Positions 1 to 11,813 of a stretch of DNA of 64,000 bases are shown here, piece after piece. Source of the DNA: Silurus meridionalis. Its lineage: Eukaryota; Chordata; Actinopteri; Siluriformes; Siluridae. The translations under genes and the position numbers were made by a program. The stretch covers positions 15,062,212 through 15,126,211 of the forward strand of contig NC_060911.1 in the NCBI RefSeq assembly GCF_014805685.1, in the 5' to 3' direction. The notes beneath the pieces were generated by a model. It made no database searches. It worked only from the letters and a program-made list of their open reading frames with translations, and was not told the DNA's origin. Every line of letters begins with the position of its first letter. Within the stretch, counting starts at the first letter, position 1.

Positions 1-1300
1 TTCTTTCACCCAGCCCCGTTAGGGCTGGATGCCATGGTGCAGTCCTGGCCGAGGCTACGCCTGTATGCCCAGTTAACTGCCCGGTTGGCTCAGTTCTGAA
101 GTTCTTGCAGGAACAGTTTGCCACAGGGTTAACCCCTTCAACCCTGAAGGTTTAGGTGTCCGCTAGCACAACGTTTATCACTGCGCCTGCGGGGCAGTCG
201 CTGGGTAGCCAACCCCTGGTGACAGGTTTTCTTTGTGGCGCCCGGAGGCTGAGGCCCGGGACGCGACCCAAAGTGCGTGTCGGGTACTTGGCAGTTGTGT
301 TGGCGGCTCTCTTCAAGCCCCTTCGAGCCCTTGGCCGAGGTGGCCCCTAGGTACCTGTCAAAAAAGACCGCTTTTCTCTTGGCGATTTCCTATCTGAAGA
401 GGATCGGGGATCTGCAGGCTCTGTCCGTGGCCCTGTCCCACCTGAAATTTGCCCCTGGCATAGCCAGAGCTTTTCTATACACAAAACCTGGGTACGTACC
501 TAAGGTGCCCACGGCTCCCGCATGACCTGTCATGCTACAGGCATTCTGCCCTCCTCCAGTCCTCCCCCCCAGCCAGGAGAAACAGAACTGGCTGTGTCCG
601 GTACAAGACGAGTCCGTGGAGGAAGTCGGAGCAGCTGTTCGTCTGCTATGGCCCTAACAGGAAAGGGTTCCTGGCCAATAAGCAGACGTTAAGCAGGTTG
701 GTAGTGGATGCCATCCTTTCAGTGTACAAGTCCTCTGGTCTCCCCGCTCCGCTTGGGGTCAGGGCTCACTCCATTCGGAGTGTGGCGGCCTCTACGGCCT
801 GGTCCGCTGGAGTGTCACTCTAGGACATTTGCAACGCTGCGGGCTGGTCCACCCCGCTGACCTTCGTTAGGTTTTATGACCTCGGCCTCACAGCCACTCC
901 AGGCTCCTCTGTCCTGCGTGTGGGTGCCGAGGTCCTCACACACTAGGCAGGGTCTGGTCAGTGTGGAGTGATTGGACACTCGTTTCCAAAGTTTCCAAAG
1001 CTCAAATTTCCCGAATGGGTCATGTCTCTAGGTTACGTATATAACCCTTGCTCACTGAGGAAACGAGAGGCTGCGTCCCTGTGCCACACTCCCTGCATCC
1101 CTTTGGCACGTACCTTCTTTCTGTGCAGAAGCCAGTGTCGCTACCATCGTGCAGCCATTTTGTAGCTCCTGGTCATCGCGACGTCACCCACCAATGATGT
1201 CATGACTTGACTATTGGCCAGATTTTACAAGTGGTTCAGAGCATGGACAACGCGCATCGTTCCTCTGTTAACTAGGGTTACATATGTAACCTAGAGATGT
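1..1300 (+). mobile_element. DIRS-type tyrosine-recombinase retrotransposon, 3' part
   Basis: This is a relic of a DIRS-like element that continues off the left edge. Reading across broken frames gives the C-terminal half of a DIRS tyrosine recombinase. One stretch (about 300-520) contains 'FLLAISYLKRIGDLQALS'. A second (about 590-945) has 'LFVCYGPNRKGFLANKQTL', then 'GVRAHSIRSVAAS' with the HxxR catalytic pair, then 'GWSTPLTFVRFYDL' with the candidate nucleophile tyrosine. It ends at a stop near 945. Stops and frame changes show it is dead. The non-coding end has inverted repeats around 1022-1048 and 1270-1300, both built on 'GGTTACRTATRTAACC', as fish DIRS elements have at their ends. Family assignment rests on remembered motifs. 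Confidence 0.8.
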
Positions 1301-1589
1301 TTAAGGTACATCGGCCAGCACTACTGATTCTGAAGGCCCTGAAAAGATAAGATTGACATGGCAGCACATAGAGGTTGAAATCTGATTGGACAAAAATTCT
1401 AACATCCACATACACGTACTGGAAGCAGTGCAGCCAAGAGACACACTACGAAATAAGGAAATTAAACTGTTGGGAATAAATTAATACAATTGTATGGAAC
1501 AAATATTAGAATTTAGGTTGTAAATGTAGGTCAGTGCTTCTGATAGTGTTCAGGCCAGCAGAGAAGGATTTACTGACACTGACCACACA
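1301..1589. other. Unassigned AT-rich spacer
   Basis: Between the DIRS end and the outer edge of the inverted duplication I see no coding exon and no recognisable repeat. Confidence 0.5.
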
Positions 1590-1861
1590 CCACTGGTAAA
1601 ATAACTGCTTGTTTTTAGAGTGACTCTTTGTTATATCTGCCTTTGTGTTCATCTTTACATAAGAATCAGTTAAATATTAATCTCATGCCTGTGGTTGATT
1701 GTTATGACAACATATTATATGCAGTAAATATGCAGATGCTGCTGTTTATCTATGTGTGTTAAATTACAAATTCCATTGGTTTTGTTTTATAAAAAATATC
1801 AACAATAACAAGTAAAAAACTAATTGTTTTATGGAGGATGGAAACGCACAGCATAGTGTTA

Positions 1862-2110
1862 TTTCAAGTCAAGTTGCACTTTTTACAACAGACATTGTCT
1901 CAAAGCAGCTTTACAGAATATTAAGTGTTTAGGTGAATGATGTGTATTTAGCCCTGATGAGCAGCCATGGCAACTGTGGTGAAGAAAAAACTCAGTTAGA
2001 TGTTATGAGGAACAAACCATGAGAGGAACCAGACTCAAAAGAGGAACCCATCCTCATTTGGGTGACATCAAGAGCGTGATTATAGTATTTAAACTATACA
2101 GAACACTGGA
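1862..2110 (-). mobile_element. L2-type LINE 3' tail fragment
   Basis: The stretch starts at 'TCAAGTCAAGTTG' and runs through 'ACAGACATTGTCTCAAAGCAGC' style sequence into 'GGTGACATCAAGAG'. It matches the 3' untranslated end of the large LINE at 8042-8340. It has no counterpart in the right arm of the inverted duplication, so it was inserted after that duplication or lost from the other arm. Confidence 0.8.
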
Positions 2111-2165
2111 GAGTGAGAACTAAACACCTAGCTCTTTACTGCATGTGGGTAAAGCAGTCGATACA

Positions 2166-2166
<1 letters not shown>

Positions 2167-2218
<52 letters not shown>
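2167..2218 (+). repeat. (CA)n microsatellite
   Basis: This is a perfect CA run. The right arm has only short interrupted GT tracts at the matching place (about 6774-6855), so the array expanded in the left copy. Confidence 0.95.
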
Positions 2219-2219
<1 letters not shown>

Positions 2220-2680
2220 TTCTACTTTTGTTCCACCAAACAGCACAAACCGCGTTCACACACACTGGTGTACTGGCCTACATACAGGTGGCCACAGGTT
2301 CTATTTTGAGTTGCAGTGCACAGAGACGCACAAGACCTTTTGCTTTTTTTCTTTTGAGATAAACATTTGAAAGGAGTGACACATGATTTTTGGTTGAAGG
2401 TTATTTATTACATATAAACCCAGAAAATACTGTATACATATATCAAAGGGTTTGACTGTCTTTAGTCTCTGTAGCACCACATAACACTGACCTGAGGATC
2501 AGTCTACACGTCACACACTACTTTCTACATCATAAACTCTAACATACAAAGCTGAACTTGTACCTTTTTTCACCTTCTTTTGATTCTTTTACACATTTGC
2601 CCATTGCGTTCTCACCACTTTCTTTAGAAAGTGTAAACAGAAATACTAGTAAAAGATGTTCATGATCTGGTGTGATTTAC

Positions 2681-2793
2681 TTCAAAGCCGCTTCCACGCT
2701 GGAAAACCAGATAAACCACAAGACCAAGAGCCTCAAGCATTTTAGCTTCAAAGATTAATGATAGAATGAAAGAAGGCCAAAAGTTTATCAACA
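2681..2793 (-). pseudogene. Decayed copy of a transmembrane exon
   Basis: This is the minus-strand counterpart of the exon at 5369-5479. The end is nearly identical ('LGLVVYLVFQRGSGFE' followed by a GTAAAT donor). The start ATG is missing, because the site reads TTGATAAAC where the right copy has ATGAATAAAC. An extra base shifts the frame just after that point. Substitutions put E and K residues in the former hydrophobic core. I read it as a dead paralog. Its former upstream region was split by the Tc1/mariner insertion. Confidence 0.6.
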
Positions 2794-2831
2794 GGAGCAG
2801 CAGATACCACAAGAATTTTCATTACAGAATG

Positions 2832-3980
2832 CAAATATAATAAAAACAGAATGAAATGATTTGCAAGTCTCAAACCCTATTTAATTCTCAATAGAACATA
2901 GAAAATATATCAGGGCCATGTTCAGCATGGTGTAGCATCACATCTTTTTTAAACAATAGTCTGTCAAACGTCTGGGAACTGGGGAAATTAGTTGCTGGCA
3001 TTTTGGGACTTGAATGTTCCATTTTTGCCTGATACAGGATTCTTACTGCTAAACAGCCCTGGGGCTTCGTTGGCACATTTGTTGTTTCAAAATACGCCAA
3101 ATATTCTCAATTGGTGAAAGGTCTGGTCTGCATTCAGGCCAGTTCAGCACACAAACTCTTCTACTACGAACCAATGCTGGAGTCAAGGGTGCAGTATGCG
3201 GTTTAGCATTATCCAGCTGAAATATACAAGGACTTCCTTAAAAAAGATGTTGTCTGGATGGGAACATATTCTGCTCTAAAACCTGGATATCTATTTCAGC
3301 ATTGATGTAGCCTTTCCAGATGATCAAGCTGCCCATTCCATAGGCACTAATGCACCCCATAGCTCCAGAGATATGGCTTTTGAACTAAATGCAGATAAGC
3401 CTGATGGTCCCTATCCTCTTTAGTCCGGCAGATGTGGATTCCATGGTTTCCAAAAACAATGTCAGATTTTGAGTCTGACCACAGAAAGATTCTCACTTTG
3501 CAATTTACACAAAATTGGCTCAGAGAAGACGGCAGCATTCCTAGATCATGCTCATATATGGCTTCTTCTTTCAAGACAGAGTGTTACCTTGCCTTTTTAG
3601 ATAGTACAGTGAACTGTGTTCACAGACAGTGATTTTTAAAGTATTCCTGAGCCCATGCACTGATTATTGATGCACATATTTTTTAACAGTTTGTAGATGC
3701 AGCTTTTCACAGATTGGTAATCTGCACATCTTATTTCTGAAAGACTCTAACTGTTTAAGGTGCCCTTTTTATACCCAATCATGTTACTGACCGGCTGCCA
3801 ATTAACCTAATTGGTTGCAACTTTTCTGAAACCTAATTAGTTGCAACTTTTCTGAAACGTGTTGCCAGCATCAATTTCAAAAATAAAGTTTTTTATTTTC
3901 TTAGTTTAAACATTTCATATGTTTTCTTATGTCTATTGTGAATTAAATATGGATTTATACGATTTTGGAAATGATGGTTG
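2832..3980 (-). mobile_element. Tc1/mariner-like DNA transposon relic
   Basis: On the minus strand the broken transposase shows 'FLWSDSKSDIVFGNHG' at about 3430-3500, which is the second catalytic aspartate region of Tc1-type DDE enzymes. The right end 'GGAAATGATGGTTG' followed by TA is a decayed form of the terminal repeat seen intact at 24979-25691 (CAATCCCAATTCC). The left terminal repeat is eroded. The homologous place in the right arm of the inverted duplication, near 5316-5340, lacks the element, which supports these boundaries. Frames are interrupted throughout. Confidence 0.75.
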
Positions 3981-4165
3981 TACAAAACACTAATTCAGGG
4001 TGAGCAAAACTAAGCCATTTTATTTTAGACATGGTACTATAACAGTAAGACATGAGTGTTATATCAGTCTTCAGAGGTGTAATTAAATTAATGTATTTAC
4101 TAAAAGCAGTCTGCAAACAGAGCTTTACTATTGGTCAATAAAATTTACATTTACAACATGATTAA

Positions 4166-5129
4166 GTACATGTTATCATTCACCATCATTTCAGAACAAG
4201 TTCAGGTAAATGACTGTGGATTACACACTGATATTCTCTACAGTCTAAACATCATGTTAGTATTGGAGGTCATATTTCTAATATGAAAAACACAAACTTG
4301 AGCAGACACAGTGTTAGAAAAACACCTAAATTAAAACTCATGACTGAGAATCTTCATACTGTAGCACTGATGATTCTCACGACACACTGACCACAAATAA
4401 CCACAAACCACCCAAACACAGATGCAAAGCATGCTGGGAACTACGCACTAGTGCTGAGCAAAACTATAGAAAGCTCAATTCCAGAGCTGTTTTTTTCTTT
4501 TGTAAAAATGTGCAACAGATGAGAAAGTAGAAATACTCAAATGCTGATTATTAATTCTTTGAATTATTGAGTTTAGCACTGAATTAAAGTAGAAAATCTA
4601 TATGATTCACAAGATAAAAATATGTTACAAACGGCGACATCTAGTGGTAATTTTTTTTTTTACTAAGTGAATTAAAGAGAAAAAATGTAAATGTAGCAAT
4701 TCTTGTGCCAAGGACAAAAAAAAAAAAGAAAAGAAAAGTTGTTACAGTTTTTTACCTTAAGGTGCCACCACCACAAAACTTTTTTGATACATTCAGTGCA
4801 TTCTTTGTATTGATACATGGTTATATTACTGGAATATAAATATCAACTTTTTTGTGGGTCTCAAGATGGTGTGAGCTTAATTTTGTGAAGACTACACAAT
4901 ATGTGTTGGAGTAGTAGCAGAAATTGGAATTGGATGTAAAGCATTTAAGTTTGTTATTATAAATTGTAACACTGCGGGAAACCCGGTTAGTTCCAGGCTG
5001 TTAGTGTGTGTTATTGGGGCTGACAATATTGACTTCTCATCTGGAAGACACAGTGGAAAGAAGGACTTCTCTTTCCTTCCTCCAAAGAATTCACCTTGGG
5101 GAACTTCCTCTGGAGCAGACTCATGACAA
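4166..5129. other. Spacer of the inverted duplication
   Basis: This is about 1 kb of AT-rich sequence between the two arms, with poly-A and poly-T tracts near 4651 and 4718. No convincing exon was found. If the two transmembrane exons were first exons of divergent genes, this spacer would hold their upstream region. That is inference only. Confidence 0.5.
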
Positions 5130-5368
5130 AATGCAATTGTTATTGACCAATAGTGTGTTTGCAGGCTGATTATAATAATTACACTGCTTTAATTACACCC
5201 CTTCAACAAACACTCTCTGTCTAACTGTTATATTACCATGTCTAACAAAAAAAACAGATCAGACTCATTACCATGGCAACAGATTAGTTTTGCTCACCCT
5301 GAATTACGGTTTTGTATTTTGTTGTATGATAATATTTGCTGCTGATTCCGAAACTGTTGCGGTATCTG

Positions 5369-5479
5369 ATGAATAAACTTTGGCCTTCTTTCATTCTATC
5401 ATTAATCTTTGCAGCTATGATGCTTCAAGCTCTTGGTCTTGTGGTTTATCTGGTTTTCCAGCGTGGAAGCGGCTTTGAA
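5369..5479 (+). CDS. Candidate first exon of a type II membrane protein (TNF-ligand-like shape)
   Basis: An ATG opens 37 codons: 'MNKLWPSFILSLIFAAMMLQ' followed by 'ALGLVVYLVFQRGSGFE'. A GTAAAT donor then follows in phase 0. The product is a very short N-terminus, one hydrophobic segment of about 23 residues, and a basic residue on the far side. This resembles exon 1 of type II TNF-superfamily ligands such as TRAIL-like proteins, where cytoplasmic tail and membrane segment share an exon. I found no TNF-homology exon downstream before 8 kb. The gene may continue elsewhere, may be a solo exon, or the reading frame may be chance. The paired copy at 2681-2793 argues for descent from a real exon. 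Identity is weak. Confidence 0.35.
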
Positions 5480-5606
5480 GTAAATCACACCAGATCACTA
5501 ACATCTTTCACACTTAGTATTTCTGTGACAGCTCTAAAGGAAGTGGTGAGAACGCAATGGGCAAATGTGTGAAAGGATTAAAAAAGGTATCAAAAGTAGT
5601 GTGTGA

Positions 5607-6540
5607 CAGATGTGGCAAAAGTAAACACTTTCTTCACTTCAGTAGAAGAACAGATACTCATGTTTTAAAATTCTCTGGTAAAAGTGGAAGTACTGACTCT
5701 CCTTTTTTCTCAAGTTAAAGTAAAGAAGTTTGGGCTCTGACATGAACTTGATTAAAAAGTAGCCTTTACTACTACCTGTTTTAGTGTCACGCTGGTAATT
5801 GGACCTCACATCATATTAATATTAGGGCTGTCAATCGATTAAAATATTTAATCGCAACTTAAACACACATTTCTATCTGCTCTAAATGTACCATATATGA
5901 ATACTTTATGTTTTTAATACTCTTAGCAACATAAACATGGAGAAATATGGATGCAATTATGGTGTTTTAAATTACGTAAATAATCAGGACACCAAACGGA
6001 ACTTTGCTATGTTTCCACACGGACGGTTAATGAGGTGATACCGGAGAAACTGTACCTCTAATAACTTTCATCCCGATTATATTATCAGAGAATATTTGTT
6101 TTCGATTTGAACTAGTTTATTCATATATTATGTCTGTGAGGCGAGTACTCACTGAGATTCAGTTTGTTTTTGTGAAGGAAGACGACAGAGACGGCAGAGA
6201 GCGCCCCCTGTCTGTTTACTTTATTTTAGAAATGCGCACTGTGTTACTAAAATTTTGTGCAATTAAAATGAATTTCACATTTTATATTAATTAATGAATG
6301 TTTTCAGGCTGAAGATCCACCATATAGAACACAATCAGAGAAAAGACGATGAAGAAAAAATAGACATTTCACCAAATCAGTAGATTAAAACCAAAGTAAC
6401 GAGTCTGTTTAAAAATGTAGGAAGTAGAAAGTACAGATATTTGTGTAAAAATGTAATGAGTGAAGTAAAATACTGATACCAGAAAAATCTACTTAAGTAC
6501 AGTAAAGAAGAATTTGTATTTCTTTACTTCGTTACCTCTG
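5607..6540 (+). mobile_element. hAT-type DNA transposon with 8-bp target duplication
   Basis: The element starts 'CAGATGTGGCAAAAGTA' and ends as the inverse of 'CAGAGGTAACGAAGTA'. It is flanked by the direct repeat GTGTGTGA at 5599-5606 and 6541-6548. The left arm of the inverted duplication has a single copy of this octamer (2511-2518, minus strand), which is the empty site. No transposase ORF was seen, so it is non-autonomous. A second repeat-like motif, 'AGGGCTGTCAATCGATTAA' near 5825, suggests a nested insertion. Confidence 0.85.
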
Positions 6541-7200
6541 GTGTGTGATGTGTAGACTGATCTTCAGGTCAGTGTGATGCAGTGCTACAGAGACTAAAGA
6601 CATAAACACAAACCCTGATATATGTATATTCTTGTAATAAATACATTTCATGCAAAAGCATGTGTCACTAAATGTTTTTCTCATAAGAAAACCAGCAGAA
6701 GGTTTTGTGCATCTCTGTGTCACTGTTACTCATAATAGAACCTGTGGCCAGCTGTATATAGTTCAGTACACCAGTGTGTGTGTTTGTGTGGGTAAATGTG
6801 GTTTGTGCTGTTCGGTGGAACACAAGTAGAAAGGTGTGTGAAAGTGTGTGTGTGGTCAATGGACTGCTTCTTCTCACATGAAAAAGAGTTCGGTTATAAA
6901 GACACAGGTGAAAATACACTCAGAAATACACAGTATACACACACGCTGTGTGTCAGAATAAAATCTTTAGATATTTTTATAATGCAAAATAAATGGAGTT
7001 TTTAATTGAACACTTCATAGATAAACAGCAGCATCAGCATATTTACCGCATGTAATATGTTGCCATAACAACCAACCTCTAGGATCAGATTAATATTAAT
7101 ATCAAAATTAATTCTTAATATATCTCCAGATGACAACTAACAAGTAAACAGCTGACAGCAAACACACCAAATCGATCTCTAAAAACAAGCAGTCACAATA

Positions 7201-8041
7201 GATGCAGTAATTACAGACCAGCTGCTGTTTAGTTCAAACATCTGGTTTGTGTGGTGTCTGGTTTCAATCCTGCATTTAAAAGTGTAGAAGCTCAAAGAGT
7301 GTGTTTAAAACTATTGATCTTAAAAAAAGGGTGTGGAGTACAGTTACATTACATTACATCGATTGATTGGTTGATTGAATTGTTATTTATTAATTTTTTT
7401 TTTATTAATTCATTTATTTGTTTTTTTTTTATTTATTAAAGGTCAAATACAAATACTTTGCAACATGAACACTCATATGACAGTCAAATTATGGCATAGA
7501 AATGATTTACTCTTTACTCGTGTGATTGTTCAACAGGAAGTGTGATTATGTGTTTAGAAAGATTGTTAAAAGGACATATTAAAAAACATATCAACCGAAA
7601 CGTCCAACTTATACATGTTTTTACATGAAACTGTGTCTATAAAATACTAAAACTGGACAATGTGGAAGTACAACACTTCCTTTTTTGGAGGTTAGAGACA
7701 TTAAATGTAGTTTAGATGTTACAGATACGTCGCTGCTTGTTGGCCATTGAAACTTCCTGTTTACTCTGAAGTTCTGCACACATGCCACCAAAAGATCCTG
7801 AAAGACTTCAGTAAGTCATGACCAAATCATGTGTTTGTCAGCTGCAGCTAAACGTGAAAGATGTTCAAGTCCATTTTTAAGGCTGGAAATTCACCTAGAA
7901 ACACATAACACATAACACAGATACAAATAAACTCAGATATCAAAGGACACAGTGCATCTTGTAGATCGCTCAGGTCACTGGAGCTGGGGAGCAAGCAGAG
8001 GCCTCCTGACGTTAAGTATAGAATAAACGACAGACTCACTG
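7201..8041. other. AT-rich intergenic DNA
   Basis: There are homopolymer-rich tracts near 7385-7440. I saw no exon with convincing splice sites and no assigned repeat before the LINE tail at 8042. Confidence 0.5.
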
Positions 8042-8784
8042 GAAAGTCAAGTCAAGTCAAGTCAAGTTTATTTGTATAGCGCTTTTCACAACAGACATTG
8101 TCTCAAAGCAGCTTTACACAAATCAACAGTGATGGTGAATGGTGTGCATTTGTCTCTGATGAGCAAGCCGTGGCGACTGTGGCAAGGAAAAACTCCCTTA
8201 GATGTTATGAGGAAGAAACCTTGAGAGGAACCAGACTCAAAGGGAACCCATCCTCATCTGGGTGACATCAAGAGTTTGATCATAAATCTTTCAACAATAC
8301 AGAACACTGGAGTGAGAACTAACATGATTACTGGAGTATAAGATTATAAGTAATGTTCTTTCTGCAGTCTTAAACAGTCTATATGGTTAGTAGCTCCGAG
8401 TTTTATAAGCTCAGCATTTGTGATCACCACAGATCCAGCATCAGCTTCTCCATGCCAGAGCCTTTAAACACTCCAGGAGGTCCAATGTCAAAACTCCACA
8501 CATGTAGCGGGATCCAAATGGCACTGGTACGTCTCTAGATGGTTCAGGATGTTTGTGAGTTCGGCATCTACTTCTTTAAAGGTCCGTAATCATCACGAGG
8601 TGGGAGGTGACTGGAGCTGGAGCAACCTCAGGATGCCTCGGGATGGGGAGAGAAAGAGAAGCAGTGGAGAGGAATTAGCGTAGCTGCTGTTCATGATATT
8701 AACAGCACAAGTTGATAATGTGCATGTGATCAGATGTTCTGGAGCACAAGGTTATGATGTGATGTGTGTTATGTGTAGGCTTTG

Positions 8785-10394
8785 CTAAAAGATACGTTTT
8801 AATCTACACTTAAATTGGGTGAGTGTGTCTGAGCCCCGAACACCGTCAGGAAGACTATTCCAGAGTTTAGGAGCTAAATGTGAAAATGCTCTACCACCTT
8901 TAGTGGACTTTGCTATTCTAGGAACTACTAGAAGCCCAGAGTTTTGAGATCTCAGGAGCGTGGCGGATTGTAGCGTGTTAAAAGACTGGATAGATACACG
9001 GAGCCAAACCATTTAGTGCTTTATAAGTGAGAAGTAATAGTTTGTAGTCTATTCGAAACTTAACAGGAAGCCAATGTAGGGACGATAAGATCGGGGTTAT
9101 GTGATCATATTTTTTTGACCTTGTAAGAACTCTGGCTGCTGCATTCTGGACTAACTGAAGCTTGTTTATTAATGAAGCAGGACATCCACCTAGTAACGCA
9201 TTACAGTAGTCTATTCTGGAGGTCATAAACGCATGGACGAGCTTCTCTGCATCGGATATAGACAACATATTTCTTAGCTTAGAAATATTTCTAAGGTGAA
9301 AGAAGGCTGTTTTGTAACCTGATTGATGTGATTTTTGAAAGACAAGTCGCTGTCTAAAATAACACCCAGGTCTTTTACCGTTGAACTAGTGGTTACAGAA
9401 CATCCGTCTAAATGCAGGTTGAGATGCTGGAGCATCTGTATACCAGTTTTTGGGCCGATGAGCAAAATCTCAGTCTTATCAGAATTTAAAAGTAGAAAGT
9501 TATGGGTCATCCAATCTCTTAGTTCCTTAACACACTCAGTCATCCGGGTTAATTGAGCTGTATCGCCTGGTTTAGATGAAATATATAGCTGAGTATCATC
9601 AGCATAACAATGGAAGCTAATTCCATGCCTTCTAATAATATTTCCTAACGGAAGCATGTATATTGTGAAGAGCAGGGGTCCTAGAACTGAACCTTGCGGC
9701 ACGCCATAATTTACTTGCATTAGCCTGGATAGCTCTCCATTCAAATCTACGAAATGGTAACGATCGGACAGGTAGGATTTAAACCAGCTTAATGCCTGTC
9801 CCTGAATGCCGATGTAATTTTGTAAGCGATCTAGGAGGAGATCATGGTCTATAGTGTCGAATGCAGCACTAAGATCTAGTAAAACCAACAGCGAGATGAA
9901 GCCTTGGTCTGAAGCTAAAAACAGGTCATTAGTTATTTTAACTAGAGCAGTTTCTGTGCTATGATGGGGCCTAAAACCTGACTGAAATTCTTCAAAGATA
10001 TTGTTCTCTTGCAGGTAGGAACATAACTGTGCAGCGACAATCTTTTCTAAAATCTTAGACATAAATGGGAGATTTGAAATTGGTCTGTAATTTGATAACG
10101 TGTTTGGATCCAGATTAGGTTTTTAATGAGGGGCTTAATAACTGCTAACTTGAGGGATTTAGGGACGTGACCTAAAGATAGTGAGGAGTTAATAATATTT
10201 AGAAGAGGCTCACCAGTTGTATATAACACTTCCTTCAGTAATTTAGTAGGAATTGGATCTAACTGACATGTTGTCGATTTAGCTTTGGCAATAACATTAT
10301 ACAGCTCTTCCTGTCCTATACATGTAAAACAGTGGAGTTGTGGAGTTGAAGGTAACACTGTCTCAGGAGATGCTGTAAGAGGTTGAACTGCCAC
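8785..10394 (-). pseudogene. LINE ORF2, reverse transcriptase and C-terminal part
   Basis: The longest open piece (9274-10062) begins at '[13 protein letters not shown]' and carries '[15 protein letters not shown]', '[16 protein letters not shown]', '[14 protein letters not shown]' and the catalytic '[11 protein letters not shown]'. It also has '[16 protein letters not shown]'. Upstream (10047-10394) lies 'CQLDPIPTKLLKEV'. Downstream pieces (8978-9268 and 8785-9012) hold 'TSRIDYCNALLGG', 'LHWLPV' and 'GGRAFSHLAPKLWNSLPDGV', the usual end of L2-type ORF2. At least three frame breaks separate these pieces, so no active enzyme is expected. Confidence 0.9.
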
Positions 10395-10739
10395 AATTGT
10401 TTTTCTAATGTTATCTATTTTTCAGTGAAGAAAATCATAAAGTCCTCACTACTAAACTGTGATGGAACACAATTTTCAGAGCCCTGATTTGTAGTTAGTT
10501 TAGCTACTGTACTGAAAAGGAACCTGGGATTGTTTTGTTGTTTTCTATAAGTTTGCTCAGGTGTTCAGCTCTAGCAGCTTTTAGCGCCCGTCTGTAGCTG
10601 AGCATACTGTCTTTATACGCGATTCTAAATACCTCCAATTTAGTTTTCCTCCATTTTCTCTCCAGATTACGTGCTGTTCTCTTGAGGGCATGTGTATGAC
10701 TATTATACCAAGATGCAGGTGCTTGGTCTCTAACCTTTT

Positions 10740-11545
10740 TTAACCGGATAGGGCAACGGTGTCTAATGTGCTAGTGAGGATAAGGTCTATGTTCTTAGTT
10801 ATCTCATCAAGATTAATAGTAGTTATGGGTTTAGTGAGAAATTGAGATAAATCAGGCAGGTTATTTACGAATCTGTCCTTAGTGGTTGGAACAATAGTCC
10901 TACCAGGTCGATAACGTGGTGCAACACGGCTAATCTGCTCTACCGGTAGTGTGTACAGTATGAGGTAATGGTCTGTGATGTCATCACTCTGAGGTAAAAT
11001 ATCTATATCAGTGACGTCTGCTCCGTGGGATATTATTAAGTCTAGTGTGTGGTTAAAGCGATGAGTTGGTCTGGTGACGTTTTGTTTAACCCCAAAAGAG
11101 TTTAATAAGTCAACAAATGATAATCCTAGAGCATCGTTTACATCATCTACATGAATATTAAAATCTCCTACAAGCAGCACTTTATCAAAATTGATCAAGA
11201 GATCTGATAGAAAACAAGCAAACTCTTGAAGAAAATCAGCGTAGGGTCCTGGGGGTCTGTACACGGTGACCAGAGCGAGTTTACTATGTATGTCCGAAAG
11301 TACAACTTTAAGAACGAGCACTTCAAATGATTTAAAGCTGAATCCTAACATCTGACTAACATTAAGAGAAGCAGTATAAATGGTTCCTACACCCCCACGA
11401 CCAGTCTGACGGGCTCATGCTTATAAACATATCCTGACGGTGTCGACTCGTTTAGACCCATATAATCACCTGGTTTAATCCAGGTCTCAGTGAGACAGAG
11501 TGCATCGAGATTATTCTCTGTGATCATCTCATTTATAATCAGTGC
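10740..11545 (-). pseudogene. LINE ORF2, endonuclease part
   Basis: The first recognisable piece on the minus strand, about 11400-11545, includes 'LCLTETWIKPGDY'. The open frame at 10740-11351 has 'LALVTVYRPPGPYADF', 'LLVGDFNIHVDD', 'NVTRPTHRFNHTLDLI' and 'SDDITDHYLI'. These are the expected motifs of the exonuclease-endonuclease-phosphatase fold that nicks target DNA in L2/CR1 elements. Stops separate the two pieces and divide this region from the reverse transcriptase. Confidence 0.85.
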
Positions 11546-11813
11546 TTTGGGTGCAAGTGATCTAATGTTTAAAAGACCAAACTTTAAAACTTTTTGGTGT
11601 TTGTTTATCTGGCATTTTCAGTTTTAACTTCAATGAGATTGTTTCTGGATCTTGTGTATTTACTTCTTGGTTTTGCTACACGAGGATAGATACGGTTTCT
11701 ATAAACTGGGCTGTGTGTGAACTTGTAACTATTTGGTCTGTTGTATGCGTGTTCTCATTGTCGAAGATTTCCTGATGTCTTACCAGTCAGATGGTGTGAA
11801 GTATCCTAGAGAT

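Larger units (their letters stand above)
1590..4165 (-). repeat. Left arm of a large inverted duplication
   Basis: The reverse complement of this arm aligns, with gaps, to about 5130-7200. Blocks I matched by eye are 1590-1800 against 6990-7195, 2230-2520 against 6541-6840, 2570-2790 against 5366-5585, and 3981-4165 against 5130-5316. Three insertions break the arm: an L2 LINE 3' tail (about 1862-2110), a CA microsatellite (2167-2218) and a Tc1/mariner element (about 2832-3980). The arm carries a decayed copy of the transmembrane exon described at 5369-5479. Divergence is easily visible, so the duplication is not recent. Outer limits are approximate. Confidence 0.8.
5130..7200 (+). repeat. 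Right arm of a large inverted duplication
   Basis: This arm is the inverted counterpart of 1590-4165; matching blocks are listed there. It is interrupted by one hAT element (5607-6540) that the left arm lacks, and it lacks the Tc1/mariner element and L2 tail found on the left. It keeps the better preserved transmembrane exon. Confidence 0.8.
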
